NCBI GenBank assembly: GCA_026120185.1
Contig: JANUWF010002017.1
Span: forward strand, 558,001-622,000
Direction of reading: 5' to 3'
DNA: 64,000 nt
Origin: Voacanga thouarsii
Taxonomy: Eukaryota; Streptophyta; Magnoliopsida; Gentianales; Apocynaceae
This document shows positions 35,096 to 47,062 of this stretch, one piece after another. A program made the translations under genes and the position numbers. Under the pieces are notes generated by a model, which worked only from the letters and a program-made list of their open reading frames with translations, had not been told where the DNA came from and did not search any database. Position 1 is the first letter of the stretch. Each line of letters begins with the position of its first letter.

Positions 35096-35456
35096 AATTT
35101 ACCCCCATTAAGTTGGAGGTAGTGCCACTTTAGTACGTACCACAAGTTGTAAAAAATGTGCTAAAAGATCATTGACCATTAGTCAATGACTATATTGACT
35201 AACGAAATTTATTTTTATAATAAAATATATATTTTGCTCATACTAATTATACAATGCCCAAAATAACTGTTTTGGTTTTTATAATTTACCCCCATTAAGC
35301 TGTGACGGTGATGCTTTAGTACAACAAGTTATAAAAAGACGCGCTAAAGGTCTATTGATTGTTAGTTAAAGACGGTATTAATTAACAGAAGTTATTTTTT
35401 TAATGAAATATTTATTTTACTCATATTAATTATAAGATATCCAAAAAATCCTTTAG
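35096..35456. repeat. Tandem duplication, 187-bp unit, two diverged copies
   Basis: Unit 1 starts AATTTACCCCCATTAAGTTG at 35096 and unit 2 starts AATTTACCCCCATTAAGCTG at 35283. Both continue with similar text including ACAAGTTGTAAAAA or ACAAGTTATAAAAA, then GCTAAA, a GTCAA/GTTAA segment, and ACTCATATTAATTATA or the like. Confidence 0.8.
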
Positions 35457-35985
35457 TGTAGGGAACTTGACACATGAAGTATTTGTGGACTTATAGTACT
35501 TTTTATATTTTTTTTGTGTTAAAGTATTATTATCCTAACTTAATAGGATAAAATGAAAAAAAAATATAAACTAAAGTTTCAATCAACTTCTAGAAGTTAG
35601 ACAGATCATATACAACATTGTTAAAACCTAAATACAATGCAAATATAAACATAATAAGCCCAAAATAAAATCACTAAATTGTACCAATATTTTTCTTATT
35701 AAAAAAAAAAGAAAAGCAACAAAAAGAAAATTATCATATTTCTCTAGTCTAATCAATAGCAAACAAAAAACACCAGTATACTATGTCATCATTGTTTTGG
35801 GTTACGGTTTATTAGAGTAGGGAAATATAATAATTTTTTTGGGTGTCCTTGCTTTTTTTTTTTTTGAGAAAAATATTGGTGCAATTTCGATATTTTATTT
35901 TAAACTTTTTATGTATGAATTTGTATCGTATTTAGATCTTGACAAAGTTTATATGATATTTCTAATTTCAAAGAGTTAATTGAAA
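35457..35985. other. AT-rich spacer ending in LINE copy 3 target duplication
   Basis: No gene. The last 15 bases (35971-35985, AAGAGTTAATTGAAA) are the left target-site duplication of LINE copy 3. Confidence 0.6.
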
Positions 35986-36684
35986 AACAATTTGAAAGCA
36001 GAGGTAGAATGAGAAGAGGTAGAGAGAGAAGCTCTCAACTCCCTCGAGTCCTCTTCCCGATTCTCAACTTCCTTGCTACCAATGGACGATTCTTCTACTG
36101 ATTCTTTGGATTCCTTTTAGTTATGCTAAACTAGGGTTGCATTTGGCTGTTGGTTCCTGCATGAGGTCTCTGCTTGTGGTACTGTTATCCGATGCTCCTA
36201 CTGTTCATATTTTCTATTCTACTGCTCTTTTTCTTGTTATATTGTCATCCTTGTAAGTGTGTTGTACCCAGTGAAATATTTGTTACTCTATTTAGCAGAT
36301 AGAGCTGCTTATGAACCTATTATATTTTTCAGTGTTTAATTGTCATATTGGTTACGTTCTACTTCTTGTTCAATCTTCTATACCAGCCATCTGGTATGTT
36401 TGATCTGCATAAACCACCTATATCTTGCTAAAACCAGTTTGTCTCCCTTTGTTAACTTATTTCCTCAGTACGGTTTAACTCCCGGATACTAGGTTCAAAT
36501 TTGAATTCCAACATCCCGATACCACCTCTTGTCTGGCCTATAGAATTTCTGTACACATTTGCATATTTTGCTGTCAGCTTTCTAGACCACCTACCCAAGG
36601 AATAAAATTACCCACCTCCCATCCTCTTCCTTTTGTCGGTTCTTACTCTATTTGCCAGCTTTTCGGTCTGAAGGCCTGGACCTA

Positions 36685-38376
36685 ATGGTCCAGACCAGAG
36701 GTCGAAAGAAAGCAACTAATTCTGGGGTGTCGATTTCTCTCACACCCCAAACAACTTTAGCTCCTCCCCCCAGACAGGGTCTCTGCTATCTGTTGCCCTT
36801 GAATTGGATATGCCAAACACTAACTCCTCCTCTATACCCCAACCGGAGTCTCTGATTAGGTCCCACATTTGCTAGTCCTAGAACCCAACCAACTATCGTG
36901 CTTGTTGACCCTAGATACTGGGTGCATGCCCCTTCCTAGTGCCCATGTGCCCTTGGAGTATACTGCCCCTTATGAGGTCGACTCTAACAACTATCCGCAG
37001 GCCACACAGACCTATCCTAAATCGGTGCAAACTGACAATCTGGTTCGCTCTTAGGTAAATGTTGTTAAAGGGAACTGTGATTTTGCAATGGAATACGACA
37101 GAGACACATCTCTGACTCGGGTGATTTCATCAGCATTGATGTTCTGGACTTCGAGAATGCTGAGGTGAAGTTGGGTTATTGTCTAACTGGGATGTTTGCT
37201 TGAAGGTTCCCGGGTATAAAAGATGTTTTGGAACTTACGAAGCAATGGGGTGTTCAGACTAAGGTTCACACACATGCCTCGGGTTGGATTATATTTCGGT
37301 TCAATACTGATGCTGATAGACAGTTGGTTCTTCGTGAGGGGCCCTATGCAGTGTTTGGTAGGTCGTTAATGCTCAAGATAATGTCATCTGAATTTGATTT
37401 CTCTTTGGATGAGGTTAGTATAATGCCCCTTTGGGTAATGTTCCCAGCATTGCATCTTGGTTGCTGGAACAAGATAGCACTGAGTAAAATAGCATATGCT
37501 ATTGGCATCCCTATTATGTCTAATATGCTTACTACTAGGCTGGATCATTTGTCCTATGCTAGAGTCCTGGTGGAGGTTGATGTATCTAAGCCACAAGTGA
37601 AGGTGGTTCCAATCCGTTTACCATCCAGAAAAATAAAATAGTAGGCTGTGCGGTTTAAGTATGAACCTGCATTCTGTAACCACTGCTATAAGTTTAGACA
37701 TTATATGGAGGCTTGCATGGGGGATAAGATGAAAAAGAAAGAACAGTGGCTGAATTCCAAAGGTAATACGACCAATAACCGGGAAATGGACAGGTCACTT
37801 AAAAGGATAAGAACTCGGTCTGCTCCTACTGGAAAAGACCATGGCATGCGTTCATCTTCACTAATGGGGACAAGCTCTAAACGCATTGACAAAGGGAAGG
37901 CTCCTGTCCAGTTTGTTGGACAGGAACGAATAGAGAACAGAATGTATGTTACTTCCACCAGTACATAGGGACCGGTCCAAGAGGCTGCAAAGGAAAAGCA
38001 TGCGCAAGCTACAGTTGCTGTGCATGCTACCCCTATAGATAAGCCGAAGTATACGGGAGTTGATGCGCAGCCTGCTATGAATGTGCCTGTTAGCCATGGT
38101 GATCATATTAGGGAGAGAAGGGGGTTCTCAAAGGTTAGACGGTTGGGACATGTTCAATCCCGATCACATTCACTTAGGCATGCTCAATTTTGAAAGAAAA
38201 CCTTGGCACCCCCCACTGGGAATGACCAAAGGTTTGAAGATATGCCCAAGTTGGTTTTGAATGCTGGGAAGGCAACTGAACATGCAATAAAGTTCATACG
38301 ATCCGTGTGGAAGAAATATGCTAATCGTAGTGTTGACTTGATTAGTGCCCAACGGGCACTAGTGAGTCCCCAATGA
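36685..38376 (+). pseudogene. LINE ORF1: DUF4283 and CCHC zinc knuckle
   Basis: RNA-binding ORF1 protein of the LINE. The start is taken as the ATG at 36685 (MVQTRGRKK), a basic opening. After frameshifts the main piece at 37228-37641 is a DUF4283 domain (WGVQTKVHTHASGWIIFRFN, GPYAVFGRSLMLK, LSYARVLVEVDV). Two adjacent stops follow at 37639-37644. The next piece has a CCHC knuckle (CNHCYKFRHYMEAC) and a Lys/Arg-rich linker (37648-37968). The C-terminus (IRSVWKKYANRSVDLIS) ends at the TGA 38374-38376. That TGA overlaps the ORF2 ATG as ATGA. Confidence 0.85.
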
Positions 38377-41300
38377 GAGTCTCATGTTAGAATATTCAAG
38401 GGTTCAACATGACCCTCAAACATCACGGGGTTTAGGAGTTTATCTCTAAACATCGTGTTGACGTCATTGGATTACTGGAGAAAAAATTGACTGTGGATGG
38501 ACTTGAAAATATCATGCTTACCAAGTTCACTAATTGGTCGGTCATACATAATTTGGTTGAGACGAAGGGGGGCAGGGTGGTCATCCTCTGGAATGCTACT
38601 AGGGTGGATGCTTAGTTATTCCACTATTCGCCTCAGGATATTATTGTTCGTATCACCTGTAAGGTTACTCATACTTCTTATTATTTTAGTTTTATCTATG
38701 CTTATAATTCTATTGTGGCCCGTAGGGTGTTGTGGGAAGATATTGGGTACCTATCTTCTGTTTTGTTTGAACCATGGATTCTTATGGGGGATTTCAATGC
38801 TTACCTACATATTGATGACAAGATTGGTGGCATTCCACCCTCAACTTATATAAAGGACTTTGCAGAAATTTGCACTACTACAGGCTTGGAAGACCTTCTT
38901 TCCGTTGGGCAGCAGTTTACTTGGACAAATTCTAGGGTTTGGTCTAAACTGGATAGGGTGATGGGTAATGATACATAGTTCCAGTGTAATGTCCAGGCAT
39001 CTGTTGAATTCTTCCTTATTGGTTATCTGTCTAATCATTGCCCCTGCCTTTGGTCTCTCATTGAGAATCATGGTGATTTTAAGCATCCGTTCAGGTTCCT
39101 TAACTTCTAGGCTGACCATGTCTTATTTCAGGATTTGGTTAAGGGTGTGTGGGTTCGTCCCTATTTAGGACACCACCAATTTACTCTCGGTCTTAGTTGA
39201 AAGAGCTTAAGAAGGACCTCCATAGATTAAACAGATCTGAATTCTCACAATTATCTGGACAAGTTGAACAGGCAAACAAGGATGTATTGAGTGTCCAACA
39301 GCAATTAATTGAAAACCCTCATGACCTGGACCTTATGTCAAAGTTCAAAGAGTGCAAAATGTCTACGTGGCACCTTGCAGATGCAGAATTGAAGTTCTAC
39401 CAGCAACTTGCAAAAGGGAAGTATGTGGCTAATACTGACAAGAATACACGTTACTTCTTCAACATTGTCAAACGGAACAAAAAAAGGAGCTTTATTGCTT
39501 CTATTCTCAAGAAGGATGGTTCTATAATTGATAGTCCAATAGCTCTTGCTAACGAATTTGTGGAATACTATCGTAATCTATTAGGGACGAGGGTTAACTG
39601 CCAGAGCATCAATGTGAACTATGTTCATTCTGGCCAAATGGTCCCTCATGACTTGAAGGACGACTTGGTTAGGCCGGTCTCTGATCAAGATATTAAACTG
39701 GCTCTGTGGGACATCAGGGATTGCAAAGCACTGAGACCGGATGGGTACTATGTGTTATTTTTTAAGAAGGCTTGGGGTACAGTTGCAAGGAGCCTATGTG
39801 ATGTGGTTAAGGAATTCTTTTTGTCAGGAAGAATCCTTAAGCAGATCAACCATTCTATGATCACTCTTGTTCTTAAGTCTGCACATGCGGAAAGAGTGCG
39901 GGACTATAGACCAATTTCTTGTTGTAACATTGTGTACAAGATTATTTCAAAAATTTTGGCAGACAAACTCAAAATTGTTTTACCTCATCTTGTGGACATC
40001 TCACAGACAGCTTTCATTAAGGACAAACTTATGGCTGACAACATCCTACTTGTTCAGGAGCTTCTGCGTACGTATAGGAGGAAAAGAGTTTCACCTCGCT
40101 GTACGGTCAAGGTGGACCTTAGGAAGGCATGTGACTCACTGAACTGGGCTTTCTTACTAGAATTACTTACTGAATTAGGATTCCCATAGCTTTTCGTGGA
40201 TTGGATTCAGCAGTTTGTGACCACTACCTCCTTCTTTGTTACTATTAATAGAACAGTGCACGGGTTCTTTAAAGGTGAAAAAGGTCTTTGACTGGGGGAT
40301 CCTATCTCTCCACTCCTATTTGTTATATGATTAGAATATTTCTCTCGAATTGTCAAAGTGCGTACACTTGGGACTTTGTTCCACTATCATCTCAAGTGTG
40401 AGGGCTTAAGGATTACCCAGCTTTCTTTTGCTGATGATCTTATGCTATTTGCTAGGGGTGATCATCCCTCTATTCTCATCCTCTTGGACTGCCTGGATGA
40501 ATTCAATAGGTGCTCAAGTCTTCAAATTAATAAGGAAAAGTCCAATATCTATATGGCTGGTATTTGTAACACGGACCAGGAGGGTCTTCTGATTGATACA
40601 GGTATACCCATTGGAGAATTTCCTTTTCGTTACCTTGGCCTACCTATCATGCATGGCAAAGTCTGGCTATCTCTCTACAGACCTTTGCTGGATAGAGTTG
40701 GTTCTTACATTAGGCGTTGGCATGCGCATTCACTTTCTTATGCTGGTCGTCTACTACTGATCCAAATTATCCTTCAGGGAGTTGAATGTTTCTGATTGTC
40801 CATTCTCCCCACTTCGACTGCAGTGCTTTCTCAGTTGGATAGGATGACTCGTGATTTCCTATGGGACTAAAAAAAGTCATTGGTTGCCTAGAAGAATATC
40901 TGCCTACCTATGACTGCGGGTGGACTTGGTTTGCATCATCTCTAGACTTAGAATGCAGCGCTCTTAACCAGATTCATCTAGGACATACAATCTGAGAAAC
41001 AATCCTTATCGGTCCAATGCTTAGACCACTACTACATAAAAGGTAAATCTGTTTGGGAGATTGAACACCTTAGCGAGCATTCTCCACTATTTCGTAAAGT
41101 TCTAGCAATTCGGGACTTGATACTTGAGCGAGAAAATGGTCCCCTCTCTGCCTCTATACTTCTCCATTATTGGGCTACATCTAGCTCTTCCTTCACCTCT
41201 TTGGCTTATGACTACCTTCAGTTGCCTTACTCGAAGGTTTTCTGGGCAAAAACTATTTGGAAGTAGGGACTTACCCCCAAGCATTCATTCATGGTCTTGT

Positions 41301-41731
41301 TGTGTGCTAGGGGACATTTGAAGACCAAGGATGCACTTGTGTTCCGCTTGGATGATTTATCTTGTCCTCTATGTAAAGCACATATGGAGACGACTAACCA
41401 TTTATTTTTCAAGTGCTCAGTGTCTGCATCTAGCTGGAGGGAAATTAGATTGTGGCTGGGCTTGCCACAAGCAATGAATACGATTGGCTCTTGTCTTAGG
41501 TGGTACAAGCAAGCGAAACGTGGCTCATCCTGGAAGGCAAAGGCTAAGGCTACTGCTATGGCTACCACATTCTATTACATTTGGACTGCACGAAACAAGG
41601 CGTTATTTGAGGGTACCATGTGCCAACCGTTGGAAATTTCGAAAAAGATAAAAACACATGTGTACACTGTTATTTTTACATTGTACCCTGATGTTCTGAC
41701 TAGTTTGGAGAATGGTATTCACCTCTACTAG
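38373..41731 (+). pseudogene. LINE ORF2: endonuclease, RT, zf-RVT
   Basis: Starts at the ATG overlapping the ORF1 stop. The endonuclease spans about 38373-39090 (WILMGDFNAYLHIDD, SKLDRVMGND), with TGT TAG in place of CysTrp after the start. The middle linker and RT N-terminus form a 330-codon open piece at 39197-40189 (FYQQLAKGKYV, YRPISCCN, KVDLRKACDSLNW). RT continues at 40358-40795 with catalytic FADD at 40427-40438. In between, a TGA replaces the Arg and GDP follows, where other copies have LRQGDP. The zf-RVT is at 41291-41731 (LSCPLCKAHMETTNHLFFKC). There is no RNase H. About ten stops lie in otherwise well-aligned sequence, mostly at former W, Q or R codons. Confidence 0.9.
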
Positions 41732-41841
41732 TTATTAGTCCTGTTGACTATAAACTAGTAAACATTCATGTAAATTCTTTTTGATCAATATAAATCTTTT
41801 TACATTGTGATAAAAAATAAAAAAAAAAGAGTTGATTGAAA

Positions 41842-42649
41842 GTTTATTTTATATGTTTATTATATTTTATCCCGTTAAATTGATAATGATATATTAGTAC
41901 CACGAATTTGCATATACTAGCACCAAAGCAATTCACATAATACATAGCAAAAAATGTTGAGAGCTATTTTGTACTTTTTTTAATGTATCCATGTGAGGTT
42001 TTTAAAGTTTTACAAATTATGTGTCAGTACTGATAATACAATACGATATTCTTTAGAAAAAATAAGCAAAAAAACATATATATTAAGGAATCTTTAAACC
42101 TGAGTTAAAAATTATTCACTTATCAAGAAAATTTAAAAAATTATATTTATATCAAGTTTTAGAGAGATTATAATAATAAAAGCAATGATTAATGTTAATT
42201 TTGCCCCTTCTTTTAATTGATTCTAAAATTAATCAATTTGCACCATAAATCTGCAACTAAAATCTAAAACCATTAAATATCATAAGGTGGAAAAATAATG
42301 AATTATAAATTTCAATATAATTCTTGAATATTTAAGAATTAGACTATTGATATGAATTAAAAGTTTCGTTAGTGTAAAAACTAAGAATGTTGTTACCAAA
42401 GAAAAAAAATAATAATAAGAAAAATGCGAGGAGTTGAATTGTGAAGGTGTGCAAATAGAATTGTGATTACAATTGGATAGGACTTAAAAGCAGGAATATG
42501 TTAAAAAAAAAAAAAATGGCGTATGTGTATTCTTTGACAAACAATATTTGGAAATTGTTTCTCAAAACTACCCTTAGGCCGTTGAGGCAGCCGACTGAAA
42601 AAGAAGGCCCCTTTTACTATTAGTGAAAATATTAAATAATATTCTAAAC
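41842..42649. other. AT-rich intergenic DNA
   Basis: No gene seen. The first 200 bases include the local repeat also present near 31010 (AGCAATTCACATAAT against AGCAATTCACATGAT). Confidence 0.45.
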
Positions 42650-45600
42650 TAACAATGCCCATGGGAACCATTTTTTATTCCACAATTGTTTATGCTTCTT
42701 GTACTCGAGCTGGACGCTTTCCTCTTTGGACAACACTAATGGATATCTCTACCACATTGGAAGGTCCTTGGCTGGTCGAAGGTGACTTTAATGTCATTAC
42801 TGAAATGTTCGAATACTCGGGTACCTCAACTCCTAATTATGTGGCTATGAAAGATTTTTCTTCATTTATAGATGCTTGTTCTCCTCAAAGTCCACCTTTT
42901 ACAGGTAGTCGATTCACATGGGCTTGAGGTGGTGAAAGGCCTTGTTTCGAATGGTTGGACAGAATCCTCCTAAATTCTTCATGGATTTCCTTAGTTTTCT
43001 CTACAAGGTTGAACACCTACACCGGTCTGTCTCTGATCATTCTCCCTTACTAATATCTCTTTCTTTTGTGGCTCCTGCTACTGGTCCTTCTTCGTTCAAG
43101 TTTCAAAAAATGTGGCTTCGTCACTCATCATTTCATTCAATAGTAGAGCAGGAATAGAGAAAGCCTGTGGAAGGGAATGGTATGCAAGTCCTTCTTGGAA
43201 AACTTAAGCTTGTCAAATTAGCTCTACGTTCTTGGAACAAAGAGGTCTTTGGCAATGTCTTCTCCAATGTCCAAAAGGCAGAAGATGAGGTTATTCAGGC
43301 AGAATCACGGTTTGATCTATCTAACTCAACTCAGCATAGGGAGCAGTTACAGGAAGCCAAGGCTCATCTAGCCTTTCATTTAAAAGCGGAAGAGGACTTC
43401 TGGAGGGATAAATCACGTCTTCATTGGGTGAAAGAAGGTGATTCTAACACTACTTTTTTTCACTCATACTATTAACGTAGGAGATCCAATCTTATTATTG
43501 CTTCCATTGCTGATCAAGATGGTGTAAGGCTGACTCAACAATCAGATATTAGTGCAGAGGTAGTGAGATTTTTCACTAAGCTGTTAGCATGTTCTAATGC
43601 TTCTCCTTTGACAACTCCACTCCTGGATAACATTCCTCAATTGATTTCTAATCAGGACAACATAATGCTCTCCAAAATTCCCAGTAAAGAAGAGATCAAG
43701 CAAGCAGTATTTAGTCTCGGTATTGATAGTGCCCTGGGTCCTGATGGCTTTTCAGGTCATTTCTTCACTGCATGTTGGGACTTGATTGCTTTAGATGTGG
43801 TTAATGCTGTTAGTGATTTCTTTGCTGGCGTTCCCTTCCTCAAAGGCTGTACTAGCACACTCATTATTTTGATCCCTAAAAGAAGTCCTCCTCATTCCTT
43901 TGGAGATTTTCAACCCATCAGTTTGTGCAACTACTGTAACAAGATTGTGACTAAAATTTTGGCTTCTCGGCTGGCTCAATTATTACCCAAAATCATTTCC
44001 CCTAATCAATCTGGTTTTGTGCAAGGACGAGACATTGTGGACAATATTCTTTTAGCTCAAGAGTTGGTTCATTCCTTGGATCGAAAATCAAGAGTTGAAA
44101 ATGTCATCCTCAAATTGGATATGCAGAATGCCTTTGATCGCATCTCGTGGCATGCCCTTTTGCAAGTTATGTCTAAGTTTGGTTTTAATCAGCATATTCT
44201 CCTTCTGATAAATCACTGCATTTCCAATTGCTGGTTTTCTATCCCTATCAACGGTCCACCAAATGGGTATTTCAAATCCACTAGAGGCCTACGACAAGGA
44301 GATCCCCTTTCTCCAACTCTATTTATCATTGTGCAAGAACTTCTTTCTAGAAGTTTGAATCATCTTATAGAGGGGGGCTCATTTTACAATGTTCCTCGTT
44401 CTTGTCCTACTATCTCCCATTTAAGTTTCGCAGATGACACAATTATATTCACCAATGTCTCCAATGCAACTCTCATGTCAATCTCAAATGTTCTTCAGGA
44501 TTATCAGGTTTTCTCTGGCCTATTTATCAACCTTGACAAAAGCTCCTATATTGTGTCAGAAAAAGCTCCACAGGCTGTTATTGTTCGTCTTCACCAAATC
44601 CTTGGTTTCTCGCGGAAGCATCTCCCTTTTACTTATTTGGGTTGCCCGATGTTCAAAGGAAGAAATAAAAGGATCCACTTCCAACCAGTTCTGGGCAAAC
44701 TACTTAAACGTACTCAAGGGTGGAAATTCAAATTTTTATCCGATGCGGGGCGTTTGCAACTCATTCGTTCAGTACTATTCTTTATGCCTCTACATATTTT
44801 TCACACAATAGAGCCACCGCAAGTTATTCTAAAAGTGATGGAGAAGGCTTTCGCTGATTTCTTTTGGGGAATCTCTCTTTATGGGAAGAAACGGCATTGG
44901 AAATCATAGAAATCCTTATGTCTTCCTTGGAGTGAGAATGGATTAGGGATTAGGTCGTTATTTGATATGAGTATGTCGTTTGGCCTAGGCTTGTGGTGGA
45001 AGTTTAGGCAGGGTGGTTCTCTTTGGTCCCAATTCATGCATGCTAAGTATAATCCTAGAGGGCTTCATCCTATGTTTTTATCTGCCAACTATTCTTCTTC
45101 TCGGGTTTGGAGAAGGATGCTCAGAATTAGGGCGATTGCTGAGGACAATATCGGCTTTAGTCTTGGTAATGGCTCATCATTATTTTGGTTTGATGATTGG
45201 ATGGGTTTTGGGAAACTTTGTAATCTGAACTCGGTGGTTGTCCAACCAGACCTGAGAGTCTCTCAATGCTTATCCAGTGGTTTTTGGAATGTTAATCTGA
45301 TCAGGCAATTGTTGGATCCGGGATGGGCGTATAAAATTATTATATTGTTGCCGCCTTTTCTTAATTTAGGTGATGATGACACGATGATTTGGAAACTCTC
45401 TGAGAATAGGAGTTTTTCTTCCTCCTCAGCTTGGCAAGTTGTTCGTCTCAAAGGCGAGCCCCATCAGGGAGCATCAGATATTGGGGATCTCAAAATCCAA
45501 CCCTCCATTAAGGTGTTCTTGTGGAAATTATTCAATGGCATCCTTGCACTAGATTCGCGTCTTAAACGTTTAGGGTTTGAGCTCCCATCGTGCTGCAATC

Positions 45601-46640
45601 TATGCTGGGCAACAGAGGAATCTGCTACCTATCTATTTTTTAAGTGCTCTGCGGTGATGGAATTTTGGGAACTTGCTGCTGCCCATCTCCCTAGACGTAA
45701 AACTCCAACTTGTTGGCACTCTTTTGTCGACTTCTTTAATTATTGGTGGAAGGGGACCTCTTCTGTGATAGTTATTAGCCGGCGCTTCTTTGCTATTTCA
45801 TTATGGGAGATCTGGAAGTACAGGAACAAATGTAGGAATGATAATCTCCATTTTCAATGTCACAAACTTTGTCTTGCAGTGGCCACTACTTTCGCAGCTA
45901 ATATGCAAGCTTTCCCTGTTAGCTTCTGTGCGGGATTTGCAGACTTTTCTCAGTTTTTCCCTATCTCATGGAAGGCTTCAAAGACGAGACAGATAGAGGC
46001 AGTTGTCTGGTTGAAGAGAGCACACGATAAGGTCATTCTAAATGTTCATGGAGCACGTAAAGGGAATCCTGGTTCATCCAGTGTCGGAGGCATTCTGAGA
46101 TACGGAGACGGCAGTTTCATACAGGCTTTTGCCCAAACTATTGGTCAATTGGATAGTTTCACTGCTGAACTTTCTACATTGGTCGAGAGACTTAGGTGGT
46201 ATCTCAGGCTGGGTCACTTCGATATTCTAATACAGTCACATTGTAAATTGCTAGTCCAACAAATTGCTGATAGAGCTCGATCGAACTAGAAGGACCTCCA
46301 AATTAGTTGTCTTCTCTAGCTACTTCGGGGGAAATTCAGACAATTTACTATTACTTGTGTTTATAGGGAGGGGAATCAGATTGCAGAACAATTAGCAAAC
46401 TATGCATTGACTCAAAACGGGTGATTTACTTTTTCTAACTCTTCAAAGTTACCTAGGCACTTTCACGGATTATACCATATGGACAAGATGCAAGTCCCTT
46501 CCATTAGATTTTGTTTATAATTATTCGGAGGTCAGGCTAATACCCCCCTCCTTGTATTCCCCTCTTCTATCTCTATAAAATTTCCCACCCATTGGGTGGT
46601 TTAAAAAAAAAAGACTTTAAAACTAAAAAAAAAAAAAAAT
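42650..46640 (+). mobile_element. L1-type LINE with RNase H (family L1-b), 5'-truncated
   Basis: A second LINE lineage, clearly different in sequence from L1-a. It begins within the endonuclease domain, runs through RT, zf-RVT and an RNase H domain, and ends in A runs at about 46602-46611 and 46626-46640. The 3' untranslated part contains CACCCATTGGGTGGTTT, a short hairpin, just before the tail. It has far fewer stops than L1-a copies, so it is probably younger. A confident target duplication was not found; AAACTAA occurs on both sides but is too short. Confidence 0.9.
42655..46425 (+). pseudogene. LINE ORF2: endonuclease end, RT, zf-RVT, RNase H
   Basis: Reads in nearly one line with a few breaks. 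Endonuclease C-terminal half at 42655-43157 (LVEGDFNVI, VSDHSPLLI). Linker at 43167-43475 (RLHWVKEGDSNTTFFH). RT at 43563-44909, 448 codons open (PDGFSGHFF, KLDMQNAFDRISW, RGLRQGDPLSP, catalytic FADD at 44427-44438, FTYLGCPMFKG). Thumb and zf-RVT at 44967 to about 45660 (SIKVFLWKLFNG, CNLCWATEESATYLFFKC). RNase H from about 46030 to 46425 (ARKGNPGSSSVGGILR, FTAELSTL, and after a stop REGNQIAEQLANYA). In RNase H the usual first Asp is His (NVHGA) and the Asp of the ESD-type motif is His (QSH). Stops at 42925, 43155, 43473, 44907 and 46287. Confidence 0.92.
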
Positions 46641-46789
46641 TGTTTTTCTCCACCGCTCCCTCTTTCCTACGTCTTCTTCCTCTATCACTTTTCTTAAACG
46701 TGACACTTCTATCACTTTCCTTTCTCCATCTCTCTTTTTTTTGTTTCGTACTTTAAGTTTATTTTGGGTGGATAGATAAATTCCAATAT
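46641..46789. other. Pyrimidine-rich spacer
   Basis: C/T-rich (for example CTCCACCGCTCCCTCTTTCC) with no coding content. It separates the LINE tail from the duplicated block 2. Confidence 0.5.
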
Positions 46790-47019
46790 TGATCTATGAG
46801 GAAATATTTTCTAGTAATCTATAATCAGAGACTTCACAATTAAAAAAGCTAAAAGTACCTTTGGAGCTAATTAAACTGTCTACCGTCCAAGTCTTAGTTG
46901 TAACTAACGATTGATGTTAGTTTTTATTATTGTGTAATCTTCTCATTTTGTTTTTTTTTTGGTTCCTCTTTAATTTTCTATTTATGTTAGTTATTTAATT
47001 TTGGTATTTTTTTTTCAAA

Positions 47020-47022
<3 letters not shown>

Positions 47023-47059
<37 letters not shown>
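47023..47059. repeat. (TA)n microsatellite
   Basis: About 18 TA units directly next to the LINE RNase H fragment. Confidence 0.95.

Positions 47060-47062
<3 letters not shown>

Larger units (their letters stand above)
35986..41826 (+). mobile_element. L1-type LINE, family L1-a copy 3, full length
   Basis: 5.84 kb, flanked by AAGAGTTAATTGAAA (35971-35985) and AAGAGTTGATTGAAA (41827-41841), a 15-bp duplication with one mismatch. It contains a 5' untranslated region of about 700 bp, ORF1, ORF2 and an A-rich tail (about 41812-41826). This is the only copy in the window with both ends, so it serves as reference for the family. It is not active: both ORFs carry stops. Confidence 0.95.

Noticed and set aside
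42630..46645. AAACTAA as target duplication of the L1-b LINE
   Set aside because: Seven A-rich bases next to an A tail are not distinguishable from chance.
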